Both the position numbers and the translations under genes were made by a program. A DNA stretch of 64,000 nucleotides from Bacillus sp. PAMC26568 (GTDB lineage Bacteria > Bacillota > Bacilli > Bacillales > Bacillaceae). Of the stretch, positions 57,997 to 64,000 are shown piece after piece; the stretch's first letter is position 1; every line of letters begins with the position of its first letter. The DNA lies in assembly GCF_014235785.1 (NCBI RefSeq), contig NZ_CP060137.1, positions 806,001 to 870,000 of the forward strand, in the 5' to 3' direction. Under the pieces are notes generated by a model. That model ran no database searches, had not been told where the DNA came from, and was given only the letters and a program-made list of their open reading frames with translations.

Positions 57997-58878
57997 GTGC
58001 GTAAATTGATTATTTTTGCTTTCATTGGTTTTTTGGCTCAGCTTATTGACGGTTCATTAGGGATGGCTTATGGCGTTACTTCAACGACAATGCTGCTTAC
58101 ATTTGGAATTGCTCCAGCCGTAGCATCAGCCTCTGTTCATTTAGCGGAGGTCGTTACAACTGCGGCATCGGGAGCATCCCATATTAAATTCGGCAATGTT
58201 GATAAGAATGCTGTGTACAAATTAATCATTCCGGGATCCATTGGGGCGTTTGCAGGAGCGTGTTTTCTTAGTAATTTGCCAGGAGACCTTGCAAAGCCAT
58301 TTATAGCGGTCTTCCTTTTAGCATTAGGACTTTACGTTCTCGTTCGATTTCTATTTCACTTCGAAACTCGGCAGCAAAATGAATCACTTGCTTTAACCCG
58401 AAAAAAATCGATTCCGCTTGGTTTAATTGCAGGCTTCGCAGATGCAACTGGCGGCGGGGGCTGGGGGCCAATTGCAACTCCAGTTCTTTTATCACAAAGA
58501 GGGACTTCTGCCCGAAAGGTTGTCGGGACAGTCGACACAAGTGAATTTGCCATCGCTGTTTCTGCCACACTTGGCTTTTTCATTTCGCTCGGCTGGGAGC
58601 AAGTAAACTGGTATTGGGTTTTTGCCCTAATGATCGGCGGCATCGTTGCAGCTCCGCTGGCAGCTTGGCTCGTCAAAAAACTTCCTGCTTATCTGCTTGG
58701 TGTATTAGTGGGAGGATTTATTGTTCTTACAAATTCAAGAACGCTGCTTACAACATGGGAAGCAGACGCTGCTGTTGTTCCTTTTATTTACGGATTTATA
58801 ATTATTGGATGGGCACTTGCGGTAGGATATGCGGTTAGAAGGAATCGGGTGAAATCGGAAGAAATAATCAGTGTTTAA
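57997..58878 (+). CDS. TauE/SafE family (TSUP) anion permease
   Basis: Protein of 293 residues with eight or nine membrane helices and two internal repeats, each with the TSUP motif: LIDGSLGMAYGVTSTTMLL in the first half and GFADATGGGGWGPIATPVLL in the second. Relatives move sulfite, sulfonates or organosulfur anions. GTG start behind AAGGGGAGGA. A strong leader hairpin suggests control by attenuation. Terminator after it. Confidence 0.9.
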   Translation: MRKLIIFAFIGFLAQLIDGSLGMAYGVTSTTMLLTFGIAPAVASASVHLAEVVTTAASGASHIKFGNVDKNAVYKLIIPGSIGAFAGACFLSNLPGDLAKPFIAVFLLALGLYVLVRFLFHFETRQQNESLALTRKKSIPLGLIAGFADATGGGGWGPIATPVLLSQRGTSARKVVGTVDTSEFAIAVSATLGFFISLGWEQVNWYWVFALMIGGIVAAPLAAWLVKKLPAYLLGVLVGGFIVLTNSRTLLTTWEADAAVVPFIYGFIIIGWALAVGYAVRRNRVKSEEIISV

Positions 58879-58887
58879 ATCAATGAA

Positions 58888-58924
58888 GTAACCCTCCCTT
58901 GATTATTCAAGGGGGGTTCTTTTG
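58888..58924 (+). terminator. terminator after the TauE/SafE gene
   Basis: AACCCTCCCTTGA/TCAAGGGGGGTT then CTTTT. Confidence 0.88.
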
Positions 58925-58944
58925 TGCGAAGGGAGGAGTTTAAA

Positions 58945-59577
58945 TTACTCATAATCATAAAAACTTCTTTTTCCCTCTAACAAGGATTCAGCCAGTTTTA
59001 ATGCTTTTGTTGTTTCGTTTTGTTTGATGTAGTACTGAAACAGTTTCTTTTCATAATGATCAACCAGGATGTTATAGCCGCTGTTACGAAAATGCTCTAA
59101 GGCTGTCGTTTCGATATATTGATAATAATGGCTTTCTTGGTTGTTCAATAGGTAAAGCTGCAGCTGAAAATAGACGAGTCTTTTATCATTTCTTTTTTTA
59201 CAAAGATTCATGCCTTCTTTGGCAAGAGAAATCAGCTCTTCTTCCGGCAAAAGTTTTCCTTTGTGACAAGCTGAAAGATAGCTTTCAAGTGTCGTTAAGT
59301 ATTGAGAGTTGTCTGTGCTTATTAATTTCATTGCCTTCTTGTAAATATCCGAAGCTTCTTTAAACTTTTTACGTCTGGAGTGTTCAAACGCCAGGTTATG
59401 CAGGAGTTTCGCTTTTCGATCTTTTGCCGTACAAGCATCGCAAAGTTTCAGGAGGGAATCATACTTTTGCTTCGTATCTTCGAAATCGTGAAGTTCCTTC
59501 GCGTTAAGCTGTGCACGCGGAATTACCCCAAAAAACAGATGCTGGTTTGAAATTTTATTCTGTAAATGATTTTTCAC
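58945..59577 (-). CDS. TPR protein resembling the C-terminal half of AimR/Rap-type receptors
   Basis: Protein of 210 residues from a GTG. Helical repeats of TPR type: KLLHNLAFEHSRRKKFKEAS, DIYKKAMKLI, LTTLESYLSACHKGKLL and NILVDHYEKKLFQYYIKQN, ending FYDYE. The repeat style matches RRNPPA peptide receptors (Rap, AimR, PlcR), but these are 290-390 residues with an N-terminal helix-turn-helix or effector domain that is absent here. It is either a truncated receptor or a short TPR protein. No adjacent small secreted peptide gene was recognised. Divergent from yocH. Confidence 0.7.
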   Translation of the reverse strand: MKNHLQNKISNQHLFFGVIPRAQLNAKELHDFEDTKQKYDSLLKLCDACTAKDRKAKLLHNLAFEHSRRKKFKEASDIYKKAMKLISTDNSQYLTTLESYLSACHKGKLLPEEELISLAKEGMNLCKKRNDKRLVYFQLQLYLLNNQESHYYQYIETTALEHFRNSGYNILVDHYEKKLFQYYIKQNETTKALKLAESLLEGKRSFYDYE

Positions 59578-59731
59578 TCTAGAAATAAATTCTTTAGGTC
59601 AAGCCTGCTAATCTCGGATGATAATAATGAAGACTTGCAGAGAAACGATGAAAAACTACCTAATTTAGGAAGAAGGTTTTACAGGAAAACAAGGAATAAA
59701 GAGGGAATTTTCAGTTTTTCAGTAAGGTTAT

Positions 59732-59757
59732 TGTTATGGTTCTGTTACAATTGTAAC
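59732..59757 (+). promoter_or_regulatory. WalR box upstream of yocH
   Basis: TGTTAT-GGTTC-TGTTAC (59732-59748) fits the WalR consensus TGTWAH-N5-TGTWAH exactly. It is followed by TGTAAC at 59752, which forms a GTTACAATTGTAAC palindrome with it. Confidence 0.82.
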
Positions 59758-59845
59758 TCATTTATTATCTCGCTGTTTTTTACAAGCCTCTTTTTTGTGA
59801 TAACATGGTCTACATTCGTTATTGCTGACTAGGAGGAGGAACAAT

Positions 59846-60625
59846 ATGAAAAAAACTATCTTTTCATTAGCGGCTGTAGCCGCACTAACAACTACAGCAG
59901 GAATAAACGCACAAGCAGAAGAGGTTGTCGTAAACAAAGGAGACACTCTCTGGAGCCTATCACAAGAGCACAAGGTTTCAGTGGATGATATGAAAAAATG
60001 GAACGACTTATCATCAGACATAATTATTGCAGACAATACATTAAAAATTTCAAATGAAGAAGTGTACACAGTAGTTGCAGGTGATACGCTTTGGAGCATT
60101 GGAGAAAAATTTGATGCGAGTCCAGATCATATCTCAGATAAAAACGAATTATCAGGAGATGTGATTCATCCTGGACAAGAGCTTGTTATATACAATGAAG
60201 CAGACGATCAAACAAAAGAAGCACCAAAAGCAGAAGCAGTTAAAGCAGAACCAAAGGACCAAAATCCTTCAGTGAATGAAGCAGCTGCCAGTGCAACGTC
60301 TGAAAACGATGCCGTCAATGAAGGTGAAGATGTAGCAAAAGAGATTACTGTATCAGCAACAGCTTATACAGCAAATTGTGAAGGCTGCTCAGGAACAACG
60401 GCAACAGGTGTTGACTTAAAAGCAAATCCTGACAAAAAAGTGATTGCGGTTGATCCAAATGTTATTCCATTAGGATCGAAAGTATTTGTTGAAGGCTATG
60501 GTTATGCGACTGCTGAAGACACAGGCGGTGCCATAAAAGGAAATCGCATTGATGTATTTATTCCATCAGAAGATGCAGCAGCGTCTTGGGGTAATAGAGA
60601 AGTAAATGTTAAAGTATTAAATTAA
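59846..60625 (+). CDS. yocH: LysM-LysM-3D cell wall hydrolase
   Basis: Secreted wall enzyme of 259 residues. Signal peptide (about 1-23, ending INAQA). Two LysM domains (about 26-68, VVNKGDTLWSLSQEHKVSVD; and 72-114, VVAGDTLWSIGEKFDASPD). A charged linker rich in E, A and K follows. The C-terminal 3D domain (about 165-259) has the three aspartates in AVDPNVIPLGSKVFVEGYG, AEDTGGAIKG and RIDVF. It follows B. subtilis YocH along its length, a muropeptide-releasing enzyme of the WalRK regulon. AGGAGGAGGA fixes the ATG at 59846. The WalR box upstream fits. Confidence 0.94.
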   Translation: MKKTIFSLAAVAALTTTAGINAQAEEVVVNKGDTLWSLSQEHKVSVDDMKKWNDLSSDIIIADNTLKISNEEVYTVVAGDTLWSIGEKFDASPDHISDKNELSGDVIHPGQELVIYNEADDQTKEAPKAEAVKAEPKDQNPSVNEAAASATSENDAVNEGEDVAKEITVSATAYTANCEGCSGTTATGVDLKANPDKKVIAVDPNVIPLGSKVFVEGYGYATAEDTGGAIKGNRIDVFIPSEDAAASWGNREVNVKVLN

Positions 60626-60638
60626 TAGATTAGCAGTT

Positions 60639-60688
60639 AGAAAGTGCAGCGGATTTCTCATTAAGAGGATTGGCTGCACTTTTTTGTA
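60639..60688 (+). terminator. yocH terminator
   Basis: AAAGTGCAGC/GCTGCACTTT then T4. Confidence 0.88.
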
Positions 60689-60715
60689 CGAACTTGTGGC
60701 AAGCAGGTGTTTGGT

Positions 60716-60820
60716 CGGATAATAAATACTTCATATCGGATCACAAAACACGGTTTTTGGATAATAAGATGACATGTGCGGATAGTTAAAAAAACTTTTC
60801 AGATAATAAATCTAGAAACC
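60716..60820. repeat. CGGATAATAA-phased repeat, five units at exactly 21 nt
   Basis: Cores at 60716 (CGGATAATAA), 60737 (CGGATCACAA), 60758 (TGGATAATAA), 60779 (CGGATAGTTA) and 60800 (CAGATAATAA). Every step is 21 nt while the intervening bases differ. The following stretch 60821-61126 has no gene; a frame from 60882 has no ribosome site. Confidence 0.9.
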
Positions 60821-61126
60821 ATTCTTCTAGGATGTTGCCGTACGTAAAAAGGGCTCACTTCTCCTAATGTGATGTGATGAAATGTCAAAGGCAGCTGAAT
60901 TTTTGGGTTTTTGGAATTTCAGTATGAATTCTGTGCGTTTTTGGACTGAAAATGCAAGTAGCAGTACCCAGACAGTAAAGTGCAAAACTAAATATAGCAG
61001 AGACCTCTATCAAGAACATGGGCTAACAAAACCCAATATTTATTCCGCTCCTGCCTGCAATTCAAGTATAATGAGGATTCGTACGTTAAATACTTGAAAA
61101 AGACACAAGAAAAATGAGGTTGCTAA

Positions 61127-62572
61127 ATGAGTCATAATCGTTTTCATGAATATAAATTAAGCGCGGAAATTGTCAGAGCTCTTGAAAGCTTGAATTATAC
61201 AGAGCCAACAGAAGTACAAAAGAAAGTCTTGCCGATTGCGTTAGAAAAAAAGGATCTTGTCGTGAAATCCCAAACTGGAAGCGGCAAAACAGCTTCCTTT
61301 GGAATTCCGCTTTGCGAGATGGTTGAGTGGGAAGAAAACAAGCCCCAAGCGCTGATCCTTACACCAACAAGGGAGCTTGCAGCGCAAGTAAAGGAAGATA
61401 TCACAAACATCGGCCGATTTAAGCGGATAAAAGCAGCGGCCATATATGGAAAACAGCCATTTGACAGACAAAAAATCGAGCTTAAGCAAAAGACCCATGT
61501 CGTTGTAGGAACACCTGGAAGAGTGCTGGATCATATTGAAAAAGGAACGCTTCCCCTAGAGCGGCTTCAGTATTTAATCATTGATGAAGCAGACGAAATG
61601 CTGAATATGGGCTTCATCGATCAAGTAGAAGCGATCATCAATGAGCTGCCTACAGATAGAGTGACAATGCTTTTTTCAGCCACATTACCGAAAGATGTTG
61701 AAAATCTATGCCATAAATATATGAAAAATCCAACAGAGATCGAGATCAAGGCAGCAGGACTTACAACTGCAGCAATTGAACATTCCATAATAACGGTTAG
61801 AGAAGACGATAAGTTTTCGCTCCTTAAAAATGTAACGATTGTTGAAAATCCGGATAGCTGCATCATCTTTTGCAGAACGCAAGAGCAAGTTGATTCTGTG
61901 TACAGCCAATTGAACCGGGCTAATTACCCATGTGATAAAATTCATGGCGGTCTTTATCAGGAAGATCGATTCGCCGTTATGAATGATTTTAAAAGAGGTA
62001 AGTTCCGCTATTTAGTCGCGACAGATGTAGCCGCAAGAGGAATTGACATTGATAACATCACCCATGTCATCAACTATGATCTTCCTCTTGAAAAAGAAAG
62101 CTATGTTCATCGCACAGGAAGAACCGGAAGGGCTGGAAAAACAGGTAAAGCCATCACGTTTGTCACACCTTATGAAGAAAAATTCTTAGCTGAAATTGAA
62201 GAATACATCGGTTTTGAAATACCTAGAAGAGAGGCTCCTGCCAGTAATGAAATTTCTAGTGGAAAAGCTGCTTTTGATGAAAAAATAACTGCACGCCCTG
62301 TCATAAAAAAAGACAAAAGTGCCCAGCTGAATAAAGGAATAATGAAGCTTTATTTTAACGGAGGCAAGAAAAAGAAAATCCGTGCAGTCGATTTTGTGGG
62401 AACAATTGCAAAAATACCTGGAATAACAGCAGATGACATTGGCATTATCACCATCCAAGACAACGTATCATATGTTGAAATCTTGAATGAGAAAGGCCCA
62501 ATTGTTCTGAAGGCAATGAAAAATACGACGATTAAGGGCAAGCTTTTAAAGGTACATGAAGCTATAAAATAA
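61127..62572 (+). CDS. dbpA: DEAD-box RNA helicase DbpA (YxiN)
   Basis: Helicase of 481 residues. Q-motif region [11 protein letters not shown], motif [12 protein letters not shown], Ia [48 protein letters not shown] and [13 protein letters not shown] are all intact. The C-terminal DbpA RNA-binding domain (about 405-481) contains [20 protein letters not shown] and recognises hairpin 92 of 23S rRNA. It assists 50S assembly. ATGAGGTTGCTAA precedes the ATG. Monocistronic, with a terminator. Confidence 0.96.
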   Translation: MSHNRFHEYKLSAEIVRALESLNYTEPTEVQKKVLPIALEKKDLVVKSQTGSGKTASFGIPLCEMVEWEENKPQALILTPTRELAAQVKEDITNIGRFKRIKAAAIYGKQPFDRQKIELKQKTHVVVGTPGRVLDHIEKGTLPLERLQYLIIDEADEMLNMGFIDQVEAIINELPTDRVTMLFSATLPKDVENLCHKYMKNPTEIEIKAAGLTTAAIEHSIITVREDDKFSLLKNVTIVENPDSCIIFCRTQEQVDSVYSQLNRANYPCDKIHGGLYQEDRFAVMNDFKRGKFRYLVATDVAARGIDIDNITHVINYDLPLEKESYVHRTGRTGRAGKTGKAITFVTPYEEKFLAEIEEYIGFEIPRREAPASNEISSGKAAFDEKITARPVIKKDKSAQLNKGIMKLYFNGGKKKKIRAVDFVGTIAKIPGITADDIGIITIQDNVSYVEILNEKGPIVLKAMKNTTIKGKLLKVHEAIK

Positions 62573-62585
62573 GTGTTTTTACAAG

Positions 62586-62632
62586 ATAAAAGCGAAAGCC
62601 CTGTTTCCTTGCAGGTCCTTCGCTTTTTTAGG
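62586..62632 (+). terminator. dbpA terminator
   Basis: AAAAGCGAA ... TTCGCTTTTTT with an inner CCTG/CAGG pairing. Confidence 0.85.
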
Positions 62633-62645
62633 TTCAGCGGAAGTA

Positions 62646-63077
62646 TTATTTCTTTTTATCCGCCAGTTTCCCTTCGATTGCGGCCAACTCTTTCTTCTTT
62701 GCTTCAATCGTTGTATTTAATTCGGCAAGTTGAGCATTCATTTTTCCCAAGTTTTCTTTAGCCTCTATTGTTTGATTCTCAAACTTCTCTTTATCCGAAA
62801 TAATTGCGATTACTGCATCAAAATCTTTTTGTTCATCTTCTATTTCCTCACTTACATCTTCAAGTTCTTTTTTCAGAAAGGTAAGTTCGGATCGTTTTTC
62901 AGCTATAACCGTTTGGATATTATCATACGTAAGTTTTTCACCTGAAATATCTGCAGTAGCTACTTTTTTGCCAATGGAGAAAGAAATGAATAATAAAAGA
63001 ACGACAATAATCGGAATGAATATCCTCAGAATGATTGCTTTCATTTTGTGATTTGTTTCTGTTTCTGGAGCAGACAA
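62646..63077 (-). CDS. membrane-anchored coiled-coil protein
   Basis: Protein of 143 residues from a TTG behind AAAGGAGGG. A short polar N-terminus, then one membrane helix (about 13-36, IILRIFIPIIVVLLLFISFS), then almost 100 residues of heptad-rich coiled coil (TFLKKELEDVSEEIEDEQKD, AQLAELNTTIEAKKKELAAI). A single-pass protein with the coil outside is the likely topology. No family recognised; function unknown. Confidence 0.75.
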   Translation of the reverse strand: MSAPETETNHKMKAIILRIFIPIIVVLLLFISFSIGKKVATADISGEKLTYDNIQTVIAEKRSELTFLKKELEDVSEEIEDEQKDFDAVIAIISDKEKFENQTIEAKENLGKMNAQLAELNTTIEAKKKELAAIEGKLADKKK

Positions 63078-63269
63078 TGTTTTTTCCCTCCTTTATAATG
63101 CTAAATGGAATAGAAGAGTTTTGGCAGAAGTGGTTTCTAATTGCAGAATCACGCAAAGAACCGAATAGGATGAAAAAGAGCCCATTTTCCTGAATTGAAG
63201 TATAAATTATAGTATGCTGCTGAGGAAAAAGCGCTTCATATAACGAGGCGTTTTTAGTTATTTTTATTA

Positions 63270-63300
63270 ATAAAAGCGATGCAAACGCACCGCTTTTCAA
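63270..63300 (-). terminator. terminator of the 69-residue gene
   Basis: On the minus strand AAAAGCG-g-TGC/GCA-t-CGCTTTT, T-rich after. Confidence 0.8.
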
Positions 63301-63303
63301 AAC

Positions 63304-63513
63304 TTATTCATCATCACGTACAGTATCATCCACAATCGCAAAAAGCTGCCGATCAAATAAGTCATCACTGCATAAAAAATGTTCATCAGGCTTTTGATTC
63401 ACAATCGTTTTTAATTCCCCTTCGTCACCTTTCGCATTAATAACCTCAAAGATCTGATTAAGGCCCTCAGACGTTTGAGTGTCATCCGCACTTTTTGTTT
63501 CCTTATCCTTCAT
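63304..63513 (-). CDS. small acidic hypothetical protein
   Basis: Protein of 69 residues behind a strong AAAGGAGGC. Very acidic (TSEGLNQIFEVINAKGDEGE; FDRQLFAIVDDTVRDDE), with one cysteine and no membrane segment. Probably a small cytoplasmic protein. No family recognised. It has its own terminator. Confidence 0.7.
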   Translation of the reverse strand: MKDKETKSADDTQTSEGLNQIFEVINAKGDEGELKTIVNQKPDEHFLCSDDLFDRQLFAIVDDTVRDDE

Positions 63514-63660
63514 CGATATCAGCCTCCTTTAATGGATAGCTTTCGCCGTAGTAGGATAAATTACACACTTCAATAATTCACAAGACAATTGCATTTCTCG
63601 TCAAATACCGATATGGTTTGAAAGGAAGAATAATTTGAAGCGCAAAAGGATGGGAATAGA

Positions 63661-64000
63661 TTGGATAAACATAGCCGAATGCCGGCATTTATATATACTT
63701 ATGCGTGCACAGAAGAGGAACTCTCACTTTGTCACCTTGAGATGAGGTCTTTTTTTGGCTTTCAGCCAGAAGGGTTTAGTTTGAAAAGCGAAATTTATAT
63801 AGAGCCAAGCCGCAGTCCATTTATGAAAGAACGAATTGAAGTGATGTATGAGGGAGACGAGCTGTCTGATATTGTGAAGCAGGTTGAGCAAATTGACATA
63901 GGCAATGATACGTTTAAGATTATTTTTCTGAAAATCAATGATCTTGAAAAGTCTGCACAAATTGGATACGACGAACGCAGGAAAATCGAGCGGCAAGTAG
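63661..64000 (+). CDS. TRM11-family SAM-dependent methyltransferase, partial
   Basis: A frame open from the TTG at 63661 (ten bases after AAAAGGA) to the window edge, with no stop. It reads FIYTYACTEEELSLCHLEMR then SFFGF, IEPSRSPFMKERIEVMYEGD and QVEQIDIGNDTFKIIFLK, the THUMP-like N-terminus of the Bacillus TRM11-type RNA (guanine-N2) methyltransferases. The catalytic domain with its NPP-type motif would lie outside the window. Confidence 0.75.
   Translation, partial: MDKHSRMPAFIYTYACTEEELSLCHLEMRSFFGFQPEGFSLKSEIYIEPSRSPFMKERIEVMYEGDELSDIVKQVEQIDIGNDTFKIIFLKINDLEKSAQIGYDERRKIERQV

Noticed and set aside
60716..60820. CRISPR-like array
   Set aside because: The cores are only about 10 nt and degenerate, with 11-nt gaps; this does not fit any CRISPR type.
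60882..61097. 71-codon frame before dbpA
   Set aside because: No ribosome site, poor codon use, and it overlaps the dbpA leader.
1..64000. tRNA, rRNA, prophage or integrase
   Set aside because: No cloverleaf, rRNA-like sequence, integrase or phage structural gene was seen in either strand.

Overview
The window looks like chromosomal DNA of a low-GC, spore-forming member of the Bacillaceae, close to Bacillus or Metabacillus. The evidence is strong AGGAGG-type ribosome binding sites, frequent TTG and GTG starts, and many proteins I recognise from Bacillus subtilis: spore-coat transglutaminase Tgl, cystine carrier TcyP, multidrug exporter BmrA, the fruR-fruK-fruA operon, the YerO/SwrC pair, the licB-licC-licA-licH operon, RNA helicase DbpA and the wall hydrolase YocH. 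These assignments come from reading the sequence and from memory of the families; no search was run.

Layout. 0-8.5 kb: a stress-type DUF948 protein, a HIT hydrolase, a catabolic group (nitronate monooxygenase, kynureninase KynU, kynurenine formamidase KynB), Tgl, TcyP and two small membrane proteins. 8.5-15.1 kb: BmrA, an array of four 215-bp repeats, then the fructose operon. 15.1-21.2 kb: a textbook manganese (yybP-ykoY) riboswitch in front of a lipoprotein and a RIO-like kinase, then the divergent yerO/swrC pair. 21.3-28.6 kb: a 52-bp tandem repeat, an MgtC-type protein, an oxidoreductase, a DEDDh exonuclease, a BlaI/M56 pair with DoxX, an RsbR-type protein and a pair of CBO0543 membrane proteins.

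28.6-43.7 kb is an accessory zone. It starts with an IclR-controlled MFS operon and then holds methyltransferases, YbaK, a DinB protein and VanZ mixed with decayed genes: a GNAT acetyltransferase, an IS110 transposase, a SpoIID fragment, a methyltransferase stub and a 5'-truncated HEPN gene. It also holds a GC-richer AcfC/lipoprotein/ECF sigma/anti-sigma cassette. Eleven copies of a short palindromic repeat with the core CAATCGGGC occur here, and I saw none elsewhere in the window.

43.7-64 kb: the lic operon behind a perfect CRE site, a TerD-zinc ribbon-TerB fusion, a lone FabF, a 21-bp x 13 repeat, a thioredoxin-reductase-like flavoprotein, an acyltransferase, a PAS histidine kinase, a UPF0421 membrane protein, a TauE/SafE permease, an AimR/Rap-like TPR protein, YocH with a WalR box, DbpA, two small proteins and the start of a TRM11-type methyltransferase that runs off the end.

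The least explained signal is a set of intergenic loci (about 85-220, 10.5-11.3, 21.3-21.6, 47.46-47.54, 51.87-51.96, 52.14-52.41 and 60.7-60.8 kb). Each holds a direct repeat, usually phased at about 21 nt (two helical turns), and each locus uses a different core sequence.
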